From Paenibacillus ihbetae (lineage in GTDB: Bacteria > Bacillota > Bacilli > Paenibacillales > Paenibacillaceae), in assembly GCF_002741055.1 (NCBI RefSeq), contig NZ_CP016809.1:3512501-3576500 (forward strand): DNA of 64,000 nt, in the 5' to 3' direction. A model generated the notes under the pieces. That model was given only the letters and a program-made list of their open reading frames with translations. It did not search any database and had not been told where the DNA came from. A program made the position numbers and the translations under genes. Positions 34,813 through 43,077 of this stretch are shown in pieces (position 1 is the first letter of the stretch; every line of letters starts with the position of its first letter).

Positions 34813-36324
34813 ATGGCGATTGCTTTGTTTTGCGGTATTGTGCTGCTGACGCTTGTCATTACGTATTTCGCTGCCAAAAAGACGACCAATACGAGCGATT
34901 TCTACACGGCGGGAGGAGGACTCAAGGGCTGGCAGAACGGCACGGCCATCGCCGGGGACTACATGTCGGCGGCATCCTTCCTCGGCATCGCCGGCTCGAT
35001 CGCGCTGGTCGGCTTCGACGGCTTCTTCTATAGTATCGGCTTCCTGGTCGCTTACCTGGTCGTGTTGTACCTTGTGGCCGAACCGCTTCGGAATCTGGGC
35101 AAGTATACCGTAGCGGATATGATCGCCGCCCGCTTTGCGGATAAAAAGGTACGCGGCGTCGCTGCGCTGAACACGATCTCGATCTCCATCTTCTATATGA
35201 TTGCGCAGCTGGTCGGCGCGGGGGCGCTGATTAAGCTGCTGCTCGGCCTGGACTACGTAACGTCCGTGCTGATCGTCGGCGTGCTGATGACCATCTATGT
35301 CGTGTTCGGCGGCATGCACGCCACCAGCTGGGTACAGATTTCCAAAGCAGTGCTGCTGATGGCAGGAACCTTCATCATCTCGATCATCGTATTTGCGAAA
35401 TTCGACTTCAGCCTGACGAATATGTTCGAGCATATGAAGACGGCCACTCCTCTCAAGGAGGCCTTCCTGAGTCCCGGCAACAAGTACAAAATCCCGCTAG
35501 AAACGCTGTCGCTGAACCTGGCGCTCGTGCTCGGCACGGCCGGACTTCCGCATATTTTGATTCGTTTCTTCACCGTCAGAGACGCGAAGACGGCTCGCAG
35601 CTCCGTCGTCTACGCCACATGGATCATCGGCATCTTCTATGTGATGACGATTTTCCTCGGCTTCGGTGCTGCTGCCTTCGTCGGAGCGTCCGATATTACC
35701 GCAGTCGACAATGCGGGCAACATGGCCGCCCCGCTGCTGGCCAAGGTCATCGGCGGCGACTTCTTGTTCGCCCTCATCTCGGCCGTTGCCTTCGCTACGA
35801 TCCTCGCGGTCGTAACCGGCCTCGTGCTGTCGGCGGCATCGGCGTTCGCCCACGACTTCTACGGGCAAATCCTGCGCCGCGGAAGCGCATCGGAGAAGGA
35901 GCAGCTCAAGATGGCGCGTTATGCCTCGATCGGCGTATCCGTCGTCTCGATCCTGCTGGCCCTGTTTGCGCAGAAGATGAACGTCGCGTTCCTCGTCTCG
36001 CTTGCTTTTGCGGTCGCGGCCAGCGCGAACCTGCCGGTTATCCTGTTCACGGTATTCTGGAAAAGATTCAATACGGCCGGTGCGATCACCGGCATGCTGA
36101 CCGGTCTGATCAGCACGGTTATCCTCGTCGCGCTCAGCCCGAACATATGGGATCCGGCGGGCAAGGCCATCCTGATCGGGGAGCCGATCTTCCCGATGAG
36201 CAATCCGGGGATTATCTCCATTCCGCTCGGATTCCTGGCCGCCTATGTCGGCACATTCCTATCCTCCTCCAAGGATGATGCGAAGTATGCCGAAGTGCTG
36301 GTGAAGGCGAATACGGGCGCATAA
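34813..36324 (+). CDS. actP: cation/acetate (monocarboxylate) symporter
   Basis: A 503-residue sodium:solute symporter (SSS family) with about 13 helices. Family features: DFYTAGGGLKGWQNGTAIAGDYMSAASFLGIAGSIAL near residues 28-67, YTVADMIAARF near 102, AGLPHILIRFFTVRDAKTAR near 244, and FAHDFYGQ near 350. ActP-type carriers import acetate, propionate, pyruvate or similar acids. LytS-type kinases commonly sense pyruvate and the operon has LytTR- and cre-like sites, so pyruvate or another overflow acid is a plausible substrate; that is inference. Start at the ATG after GGGGGC. Confidence 0.93.
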   Translation: MAIALFCGIVLLTLVITYFAAKKTTNTSDFYTAGGGLKGWQNGTAIAGDYMSAASFLGIAGSIALVGFDGFFYSIGFLVAYLVVLYLVAEPLRNLGKYTVADMIAARFADKKVRGVAALNTISISIFYMIAQLVGAGALIKLLLGLDYVTSVLIVGVLMTIYVVFGGMHATSWVQISKAVLLMAGTFIISIIVFAKFDFSLTNMFEHMKTATPLKEAFLSPGNKYKIPLETLSLNLALVLGTAGLPHILIRFFTVRDAKTARSSVVYATWIIGIFYVMTIFLGFGAAAFVGASDITAVDNAGNMAAPLLAKVIGGDFLFALISAVAFATILAVVTGLVLSAASAFAHDFYGQILRRGSASEKEQLKMARYASIGVSVVSILLALFAQKMNVAFLVSLAFAVAASANLPVILFTVFWKRFNTAGAITGMLTGLISTVILVALSPNIWDPAGKAILIGEPIFPMSNPGIISIPLGFLAAYVGTFLSSSKDDAKYAEVLVKANTGA

Positions 36325-36357
36325 GCAGCGCCGGATTTAGCGATATGGCTCAGCTTC

Positions 36358-36405
36358 AAAAGGGTGGTCTTCCATCTGCATTTCAGCAGGAAGATCACCC
36401 TTTTT
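36358..36405 (+). terminator. rho-independent terminator after actP
   Basis: A long stem (AAAAGGGTGGTCTTCC with GGAAGATCACCCTTTT, one wobble) and a T tract. It isolates the next symporter from the DUF485-actP transcript. Confidence 0.92.
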
Positions 36406-36470
36406 CTGTCATCTTATCGTAAAATGATAGTTAAGGAGCTTATGCGTATATGGATAAGGAGGCCTGGTAC

Positions 36471-38009
36471 GTGAACATATCCGGCATCGTTTTTTTTCTG
36501 GCGATCGTCATCGGGACATTAATGATGACATATTACGCTGCGGGAAGGACAACCAGCACGAACGATTTCTATGCGGCAGGCAACCGGCTGAACGGCCTCC
36601 AGAACGGGCTGGCCATCTCGGGCGACTATATCAGCGCCGCGTCCTTTCTTGGCATCGCGGGCTCGATTGCGGTGTACGGCTTTGACGGATTTTTCTATTC
36701 GATCGGATTTCTGGCCTCCTATGTGATTGTGCAATACCTCATCGCCGAGCCGCTTCATAATTTGGGCCGGTATACGATGGCGGATGCGGTTGCGGTCCGG
36801 TTCAGAGAGAGACGGCTGCGCGGATTGATCGCGCTCAATAACCTGATGATTACGGTCTTTTATATGATCGCCCAGCTGGTCGGAGCAGGCTGGCTTGTCC
36901 ATTTGCTGTTTGGCCTGGAAACCTCCTGGGCCATCGTGCTTGTCGGCGGCCTGATGACCGTATATGTTACCTTCGGCGGCATGCTCGCGACCTCCTGGGT
37001 CCAGATCGTGAAGTCTATTCTGCTGGTGAGCAGCACGTTAATGATCAGCCTTATCGTGCTGTCACGGTTTGATTGGGATTTATTGGGGCTGTTCGCTTCC
37101 ATGGAGCATGGAACACCGCTTAAGGAACAGTTCCTGAAGCCGGGGAACATGTTCGACCACCCGCTGGACATGATCTCATTCAACATGGCGCTCGTGTTGG
37201 GTACGGCCGGACTTCCGCACATCATTGCCCGCTTTTATACGGTTAGGGATCCGCGCGCGGTGCGGCTGTCGGTGAAGACGGCGACCGTGACGATCAGCAT
37301 TTTCTATGTAATGACGGTATTCCTGGGCTTCGGGGCGGCCGCCTTCGTGGATTGGTCCGCGCTGTCGGAGCGTGTGGAGCTGGCGATTCCGCTGCTGGCC
37401 AGCGCCCTCGGGGGCGAGTTTCTCATGGCATTCGTATCGGCGGTCGCGTTCGCCACGATTTTGGCCGTGATTTCCGGTCTCGTGCTCACCGCCTCGTCGG
37501 CCTTTGCCCATGATGTGTACAGCAGCATTTTTCGCAGCAGGCAGGCGAGCGAGGCGCAGCAGATGAAGGTGGCCAAGCTGTCTGCGATCGTGGTCGGCGC
37601 GGCTTCCATTGTGCTCGCGCTCGGAGCGCAGAAGCTGAATGTCGCCTTCCTTGTTTCGTTTGCCTTCGCGGTTGCGGCTTCGGCGAACTTGCCCGTGCTG
37701 CTGTTCACCCTATTCTGGCGCGGCTTTAACGCCTTCGGCGCAATGGCGAGCATTACCTGCGGGTTGATCTCGTCCCTTGCGCTCATCGCGATCGGCCCGA
37801 ACGTCATGGACCCGGTTACGGGCTGGATCCGGGCCGAGGCGGTATTTCCGCTGAAGCATCCGGGAATCGTCTCGATTCCGATCGGGTTCGCCGGCGGCAT
37901 CCTCGGCACGCTGCTGGCACGCAGAACCAGCTCGAGGGGACAGTTCGAGGTCATGCAGACAATCGCTCATGTCGCCCCGGACGAGATCCGAACGCGGGAA
38001 GCCGGTTGA
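36471..38009 (+). CDS. second ActP-type sodium:solute symporter
   Basis: A 512-residue SSS-family carrier paralogous to the preceding actP. It shares DFYAAGNRLNGLQNGLAISGDYISAASFLGIAGSIAVYGFDGFFYSIGF, YTMADAVAVRF and AGLPHIIARFYTVRDPRAVR. It has no DUF485 partner. GTG at 36471 has AAGGAGG 8 nt upstream and gives the usual NISGIVFF N-terminus; an ATG at 36450 seven codons earlier also has AAGGAG but with longer spacing, so the start is uncertain. It is followed 90 bp later by glycerate kinase, suggesting a role for glycerate or another short acid. Confidence 0.92.
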   Translation: MNISGIVFFLAIVIGTLMMTYYAAGRTTSTNDFYAAGNRLNGLQNGLAISGDYISAASFLGIAGSIAVYGFDGFFYSIGFLASYVIVQYLIAEPLHNLGRYTMADAVAVRFRERRLRGLIALNNLMITVFYMIAQLVGAGWLVHLLFGLETSWAIVLVGGLMTVYVTFGGMLATSWVQIVKSILLVSSTLMISLIVLSRFDWDLLGLFASMEHGTPLKEQFLKPGNMFDHPLDMISFNMALVLGTAGLPHIIARFYTVRDPRAVRLSVKTATVTISIFYVMTVFLGFGAAAFVDWSALSERVELAIPLLASALGGEFLMAFVSAVAFATILAVISGLVLTASSAFAHDVYSSIFRSRQASEAQQMKVAKLSAIVVGAASIVLALGAQKLNVAFLVSFAFAVAASANLPVLLFTLFWRGFNAFGAMASITCGLISSLALIAIGPNVMDPVTGWIRAEAVFPLKHPGIVSIPIGFAGGILGTLLARRTSSRGQFEVMQTIAHVAPDEIRTREAG

Positions 38010-38099
38010 AAAGGGCTAAGGGGATTCATGACCGGAACAATCAAAAGACGCCTGAAGCGGCAAAGAGACCTGAAATTACGAGGATTGGCAGGGGATAAC

Positions 38100-39251
38100 G
38101 TGAAACGGGACTATGTCATTGTGCTGGCGCCAGACTCCTTCAAGGAGAGTTTGACAGCCAAGGAAGTGTGTGAAGCGATGGAACGCGGCATCAAGAAGGG
38201 AAGTCCGGATGTCACCTGCATTCATGTGCCTATGGCGGATGGCGGAGAAGGAACGATGCAGTCCCTCGTGGATGCGACAGGCGGAACGGTTTATACCCGA
38301 AGGGTGACAGGTCCGATGGGGCATCCGGTGATGGCCTCGTACGGGATTTCCGGCGACGGCAGCACCGGTATTCTCGAAATGGCCAGTGCCAGCGGAATTC
38401 ATCTCGTGCCGCCGGGGGAACGGAATCCGCTGGCGGCGACGACCTACGGGACGGGAGAGCTCATCAGAGCCTGCCTGGATCACGGCATCCGCAAGCTGCT
38501 GATCGGCATCGGCGGCAGTGCTACGAATGACGGGGGAGCCGGAGTCGTGCAGGCGCTGGGCGGCAGACTGCTCGATACGGAGGACAGGGAGCTTGCCTAT
38601 GGCGGCGGGGAGCTGGGACGCCTTGCGCGGATTGACTTGTCCGCCTTCGATTCGCGTCTTCGGAATGTGCAGGTGGAGGTTGCTTGCGACGTGACGAACC
38701 CGCTCTGCGGAGAAACGGGGGCCTCCAGCGTATTCGGGCCTCAGAAAGGGGCCAACCCGGATATGATCCGGCTTTTGGATCGTAATCTTCGCCATTATGC
38801 CGAGAAGATCAAGCAGGAGCTCGGCAAGGATATTGCGGACGTACCGGGTGCCGGGGCTGCGGGCGGACTGGGTGGAGGGTTGATGGCTTTCCTGAACGGG
38901 AACCTAAGGAAGGGGATCGAAATGGTCGTCGATTTCACCGGATTGGAGGACAGAATCCGACAGGCCGATATGGTATGGACCGGAGAAGGCGCGATGGATT
39001 CCCAGACGCAGTACGGCAAAGCGCCGCTCGGCGTTGCCAAGGTCGCGAAACGGCACGGCAAGCCGGTGGTGGCGCTGGCCGGCCGGGTCGGCGACGGAGC
39101 GGAGATCCTGTACGACCTGGGAATTGATGCGATATTCGGGATTATGCCCGGCGCCTCCACATTGGAGGAGGCGCTGGCAGGCGGAAGGCGGAATGTGGAG
39201 AGAACCGCGGAGAATATCATCCGCCTGATGCAGGCGATGAACCGGAGATGA
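38100..39251 (+). CDS. glxK: glycerate kinase
   Basis: ATP-dependent phosphorylation of glycerate to 2- or 3-phosphoglycerate (GlxK/GarK class). A 383-residue protein starting (M)KRDYVIVLAPDSFKESLTAKEV, with PMADGGEGTM near 47, GIGGSATNDGGAGVVQALG near 138, and DVTNPLCGETGASSVFGPQKGA near 197. GTG at 38100 is 7 nt after CAGGGG and gives the family N-terminus; an ATG 24 codons earlier would add a basic tail not seen in the family. It may use glycerate brought in by the symporter just upstream. Confidence 0.93.
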   Translation: MKRDYVIVLAPDSFKESLTAKEVCEAMERGIKKGSPDVTCIHVPMADGGEGTMQSLVDATGGTVYTRRVTGPMGHPVMASYGISGDGSTGILEMASASGIHLVPPGERNPLAATTYGTGELIRACLDHGIRKLLIGIGGSATNDGGAGVVQALGGRLLDTEDRELAYGGGELGRLARIDLSAFDSRLRNVQVEVACDVTNPLCGETGASSVFGPQKGANPDMIRLLDRNLRHYAEKIKQELGKDIADVPGAGAAGGLGGGLMAFLNGNLRKGIEMVVDFTGLEDRIRQADMVWTGEGAMDSQTQYGKAPLGVAKVAKRHGKPVVALAGRVGDGAEILYDLGIDAIFGIMPGASTLEEALAGGRRNVERTAENIIRLMQAMNRR

Positions 39252-39330
39252 TCCTGGCCGGTTGACCGGTTGACCGGCTTGGAATGGCATCCCGTTCGCG
39301 TTAGCCTAGCAACCGTGTGCCCCTCCCGGT

Positions 39331-39388
39331 GCGCGGTGTAATGATGACTGCTGCACGATGATCATCGTCGCTTGGACGACGAGACATG
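39331..39388 (+). repeat. dispersed intergenic repeat, copy A
   Basis: Begins GCGCGGTGTAATGATGACTG and continues CTGCACGATGATCATCGTCG. It shares this order of blocks with copies near 45.1, 45.9 and 49.9 kb. It lies between two convergent genes. Confidence 0.75.
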
Positions 39389-39389
39389 T

Positions 39390-39442
39390 AACAGCAGCAG
39401 GGCAGCCCCATCGTTCGAGAGGAGGCTGCCCCTGCTGCTGTT
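39390..39442. terminator. long GC-rich hairpin between convergent genes
   Basis: AACAGCAGCAGGGCAGCC pairs with GGCTGCCCCTGCTGCTGTT (18 pairs, one bulged base). T residues after it are few. Probably a bidirectional terminator, directly next to repeat copy A. Confidence 0.65.
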
Positions 39443-39454
39443 CTGCTGCCCAGG

Positions 39455-40336
39455 CTATTTAATGCCGATCCGCATGCGGTAGCTGAGCATGAGCGGAAGG
39501 ATTCGTTCCTGAAAATACTCCTTAACCATCGCTTGGAATGATGCGATCTTCTCGTGAAGCTCGGGCTGATTTAGCTTGAAGACGGTTTGGATGGCGCCTT
39601 GGCTGACGGCAAGTCCGGTGTAACGGTCTGCGGTGAACGGCTCGACATGGTGGAATACGATTTCCTTCGAAAACCGGAACAGTCCGCTCTCCCGGATATG
39701 CTTCAAATGCTCGTTTTTATTCCCTTTGTAAGCTTGGTCGTCCGGATTGACGCGGCGGCCGATGATGTCATCGGCCAGCTGGATCAGCTCATGATAAGCC
39801 TGCTCGATTCTCCAAGTGAGGCTGGGCGGCCAGTCACAGTCATAGGCGGCGAATACGCCCTCCTCGCGCAGCACGCGTGCGGCCTCCTTCAGCGTACTGG
39901 CAGGCTCCATCCAGTGAAAGGACTGGGAGCAGGTAATGATGTCCGCAGCCCCATCCGGCAGCGCCAGTTGGTTCGAATAGCCGGAGACGAAGGTGATGGC
40001 ACCCGAATGGGCGTGACCATTAGCGCCTTGCTCCGTGAGGGAATGCAATTTGGCGAGAGCTTTTCCCCGCATATCATCGTTAGGTTCAACGCCGATAATC
40101 CGGTCTGCGGCGTCCTTCCATACAAAAGACGACAACCCGGTTCCGCAGCCCAGATCGACGACAAGCGAAGGTCTGCGGGTCAGATATCCGGTGAGTAGGG
40201 TAACGACCTCTTCGGGGGCTTCCGGGCGGTGCCGGTCATACGTGTCTTCGAAGCCGCTAAAGCGCTCCACGTTGCTGACACGGTTGCCTTCGGGAACAGA
40301 GTCCCCTTGCCATCCCGCGGTCAAGTCCTTGGTCAT
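39455..40336 (-). CDS. class I SAM-dependent methyltransferase
   Basis: A 293-residue Rossmann-fold methyltransferase: motif I VVDLGCGTGLSS near residue 60, motif II acidic end VEPNDDM near 83, DIITCSQSFHWMEPASTLKEAARVLREEGVFAAYD near 130-165 (motif III/post-motif region). It belongs to the Methyltransf_11/25 type acting on small molecules; the substrate is unknown. The chosen ATG has AAGGAG 11 nt upstream; an earlier start would add 19 polar residues. Monocistronic. Confidence 0.88.
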   Translation of the reverse strand: MTKDLTAGWQGDSVPEGNRVSNVERFSGFEDTYDRHRPEAPEEVVTLLTGYLTRRPSLVVDLGCGTGLSSFVWKDAADRIIGVEPNDDMRGKALAKLHSLTEQGANGHAHSGAITFVSGYSNQLALPDGAADIITCSQSFHWMEPASTLKEAARVLREEGVFAAYDCDWPPSLTWRIEQAYHELIQLADDIIGRRVNPDDQAYKGNKNEHLKHIRESGLFRFSKEIVFHHVEPFTADRYTGLAVSQGAIQTVFKLNQPELHEKIASFQAMVKEYFQERILPLMLSYRMRIGIK

Positions 40337-40676
40337 AAGCGATTCATCTCCTTTTTCGTTCTTCGATGGAACTGGCTGCTCATATGTCTGCAACTATCTT
40401 ATCATAGCGGAGGAACATATTTACATATGGAGCGGAGAGAGGGGTCACGTTGTTGGCAAACGGGGAAATATCATTAACGGCGGGGGACATGGCCTTAAGC
40501 AGCTGGCGGCCCGGGTGGGGTGGTGTGACAGGAGGTCCAGCATGTACAATAGAGGAATTAGAAGCAGGGTGGCAGGGAACCGGTCACAGATGATTTTACC
40601 GGCAAGCACACCATATTGATGTGGATGCATGATCCCGATAGAGACAAGCGACCCGATGATAGGAAGAGGGATGAAC
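40337..40676. other. intergenic region between divergent methyltransferase and HAD genes
   Basis: No supported gene; the short open frames here have no ribosome site or protein-like composition. It must hold two divergent promoters, but no clear -35/-10 pair was found. Confidence 0.4.
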
Positions 40677-41414
40677 ATGACTGGGCAATCAGAACGGAAA
40701 GGGATTTTCTTTGATGTAGATGATACGTTATACGACCATTTGGCACCGTTTCGGGATGCGCTGCAGGCGATTGTACAGCCCCGGGAGTCCTTCCCTTATG
40801 AGAAGGCCTACCACCGGATGCGGTATTACAGCGACCGGTTGTCCGAAGAGCTTGGAGGGGCCGGTACGGCGGCTTACGGGGACGCGGTTGGGGATATGAG
40901 AACCCGCCGCTTTCAGCTGGCCTTGGCGGAGTTCGGGATACAGCTGACCCGCGAGGAAGCCGATGCGGTTCAGCGGGCGTATCTTGGACGGCAATATGAG
41001 ATTACCATGTTTGATGGCGCTCGCGAGCTGCTTCAGGCATTGAAGGATGCCGGGCATCTTGTAGGGTTAATTACGAACGGGCCGGCAGATCATCAGATGA
41101 ACAAAATTACGGCCATGAAGCTGGGGGATCTGATCCCGCAGGAGCGCATATTCGTATCCGGGGCGGTCGGGTGGGACAAGCCGGATGCCCGGATCTTCCG
41201 TCATGTGAATGAGCGGACGGGAACCGTGCCGGAACACTGTTATTATATCGGAGATTCCTGGCGCAATGACGTGGTCGGCGCCCTGGCGGCCGGCTGGCAT
41301 GTCATATGGTTTAATCACCGCGGGGTTGAGCCTGAATCGGAGCATGAGCCCCGTCATGTGGCGACCAGCTATGAGGAGCTTCGGCGCATGCTCAGCGGGC
41401 TTTTGGGTTCTTAA
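40677..41414 (+). CDS. HAD-family hydrolase (YjjG/PhnX-like phosphatase)
   Basis: A 245-residue haloacid-dehalogenase-type phosphatase. Motif I is FFDVDDTLYDH near residue 12 (DVDDT), motif II is LITNGPADHQ near 125, the motif III Lys is in GWDKPDARIFRH, and motif IV is YYIGDSWRNDVVGA. The cap is an inserted helical bundle (type I). Likely substrate is a phosphorylated sugar or nucleotide; unresolved. Two Met codons six bases apart (40671 and 40677) are possible starts after GGAAGAGGG. Confidence 0.9.
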   Translation: MTGQSERKGIFFDVDDTLYDHLAPFRDALQAIVQPRESFPYEKAYHRMRYYSDRLSEELGGAGTAAYGDAVGDMRTRRFQLALAEFGIQLTREEADAVQRAYLGRQYEITMFDGARELLQALKDAGHLVGLITNGPADHQMNKITAMKLGDLIPQERIFVSGAVGWDKPDARIFRHVNERTGTVPEHCYYIGDSWRNDVVGALAAGWHVIWFNHRGVEPESEHEPRHVATSYEELRRMLSGLLGS

Positions 41415-41509
41415 GACGGTACTCAGAGAAAGCTCAAGCGGACTGCTTGCAAGATTGCAATGCTGTTTCAACCGACGTTTTCCATTCCATAAGGAGAGGG
41501 GTATGAACG

Positions 41510-41911
41510 ATGAACAAGGCGACGCCGTTTTTGATGTTTCAAGGGGATGCGGAAGAAGCGATGACGTACTATACGTCCTTGATTGAAGATTCGGAGATTA
41601 CGAGCATCACCCGGTACGGTCCCGGACAGCCGGGAGAAGAAGGGAGCGTCATGCACGCCGTCTTCACCTTGAAGGGGCAGCCCTTCATGTGCATCGACAG
41701 CAACGTGAAGCATGATTTTACGTTCACACCTGCGTTCTCCATCTACCTGACCTGCGATTCAGACGAGGAGATCGAGCGGCTGTATCACCAACTGCTGGAC
41801 GGGGGAGGACCGTTAATGCCGCTGGGTAATTACGGCTTCAGCCGCAAATTCGGCTGGATCGTAGACAAGTTCGGCGTCTCGTGGCAGCTGAATCTCCCGG
41901 CCGAATCTTAA
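41510..41911 (+). CDS. VOC/PhnB-like protein (3-demethylubiquinone-9 methyltransferase-like)
   Basis: A 133-residue glyoxalase-fold protein of the PhnB/3-dmu-9_3-mt group: TPFLMFQGDAEEAMTYYTSLIEDSEI at the start, GSVMHAVFTLKGQPFMCIDS in the middle, and WIVDKFGVSWQLNL at the end. Despite the database name, members are not known to methylate ubiquinone; function unknown. AAGGAGAGG lies upstream of ATG. It is 95 bp after the HAD gene, so they may share a transcript. Confidence 0.88.
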   Translation: MNKATPFLMFQGDAEEAMTYYTSLIEDSEITSITRYGPGQPGEEGSVMHAVFTLKGQPFMCIDSNVKHDFTFTPAFSIYLTCDSDEEIERLYHQLLDGGGPLMPLGNYGFSRKFGWIVDKFGVSWQLNLPAES

Positions 41912-42059
41912 TCATGCGACAAGCTTGAACGAACCCAGGACCTGCTTAAGTGCACTCTTCACTGCCTCGAAGCCGCCGAATGTGCTGACATACGATGCAG
42001 GCATTTTAGTCCAGGCTTTGCCTTTCCATAGGAGCCTTCATATGATCCGATTGCCGCAG

Positions 42060-42098
42060 AACCGCCCAGGCTAAGCACACACCCGGGCGGTTTTTTTT
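42060..42098 (+). terminator. rho-independent terminator
   Basis: Stem AACCGCCC with GGGCGGTT, 17-nt loop, followed by a run of T residues. It lies between the VOC gene and the convergent AraC gene. Confidence 0.85.
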
Positions 42099-42121
42099 AG
42101 TGTGATTTATAGTGCCCACTC

Positions 42122-43012
42122 CTATTCAGTATACTGCTTTCGGAACTGCAGCGGCGATACGCCGAAGCGTGCCGAGAACCGGCGCGTGAAATAAGGGGGG
42201 TACTGGAAGCCGACATGCTCGGCGATGCGGGACACGGACCATCGGGTGGTCAGCAGCAGCCTCTTCGCTTGATCCAGGCGATACTGCAGCAAGTATTCGG
42301 AAGGCGTCACGCCATGGGATTCCTTCATGCACCGCGTCAGGTAATTGTAGTGAAAATGCAGACTTTCGGATAAACGGCCGTTGCTGATCGGTTCCCGGTA
42401 ATGCATTTTGATGAACGATTCGATTTGTTCGGCCACCTTGCGTGCACGGGATTGCTCCTGCCCGGCCCTTGACTGGTCCAGCATCTGCATGAGCTCGATA
42501 AACAGCGACTGTTCCCGCCAAAAGGCAATAGAACGCGGCTCCGTTGCCAGGAGATGGAGCGATTCGAACAGCTGATAGGCTTGATCCGGGTAGGGAACGG
42601 CAGCCAGCTTCGGCAGATGTATGCGGTCTGAAATGCTGCCCGGATGCGAGGGGCTGTCCGGAGTCGCTTGAAAATGCAGCCAGTAAAAAAAGGTCTCCTC
42701 CCTGCATGCCTGCACCGCATAGTGATACGCATCCGGCAGCAGGATGACCAGATCTCCCGCGCGCAGCTCCCACTGCTGCTCCTCCTCGCCGAGGTACAGG
42801 CAGCCGCTTCGCACGAGGATGAGATCATATACGCCGAGATTTCTCCGGTTGGGGTGCTGATCCCCTGCGGCATACAAGGTTGACCCGGATTCAAGGTAGT
42901 AGGGCGGGGGCAGGGAAGGAAGGGATAGCATATTCGAATCGGCCAGCTTGATCACCTCGATCGTTGTGTGAAATCGTATAAAAAACTGGGTCATATCCTT
43001 TATCGCTTTCAT
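42122..43012 (-). CDS. AraC-family transcriptional regulator
   Basis: A 296-residue regulator with an N-terminal cupin (RNLGVYDLILVRSGCLYLGEEEQQWELRAGDLVILLPDAYHY near residues 57-97) and C-terminal double HTH (NGRLSESLHFHYNYLTRCMKESHGVTPSEYLLQYRLDQAKRLLLTTRWSVSRIAEHVGFQYPPYFTRRFSARFGVSPLQFRK). It is divergent from the GH127 gene, 65 bp apart, and very likely controls it in response to an arabinoside. The start is uncertain; Met7 and Met28 are other options and none has a strong ribosome site. Confidence 0.9.
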   Translation of the reverse strand: MKAIKDMTQFFIRFHTTIEVIKLADSNMLSLPSLPPPYYLESGSTLYAAGDQHPNRRNLGVYDLILVRSGCLYLGEEEQQWELRAGDLVILLPDAYHYAVQACREETFFYWLHFQATPDSPSHPGSISDRIHLPKLAAVPYPDQAYQLFESLHLLATEPRSIAFWREQSLFIELMQMLDQSRAGQEQSRARKVAEQIESFIKMHYREPISNGRLSESLHFHYNYLTRCMKESHGVTPSEYLLQYRLDQAKRLLLTTRWSVSRIAEHVGFQYPPYFTRRFSARFGVSPLQFRKQYTE

Positions 43013-43077
43013 CCTATCATAAAACGTAGAATGGGAGGTGTCGAGGCAACAATACGATCCTAAGGAGTGATTATCCG

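Noticed and set aside
40421..40735. Short plus and minus frames between the methyltransferase and HAD genes
   Set aside because: No ribosome site, no conserved motif, and mutually overlapping on both strands.
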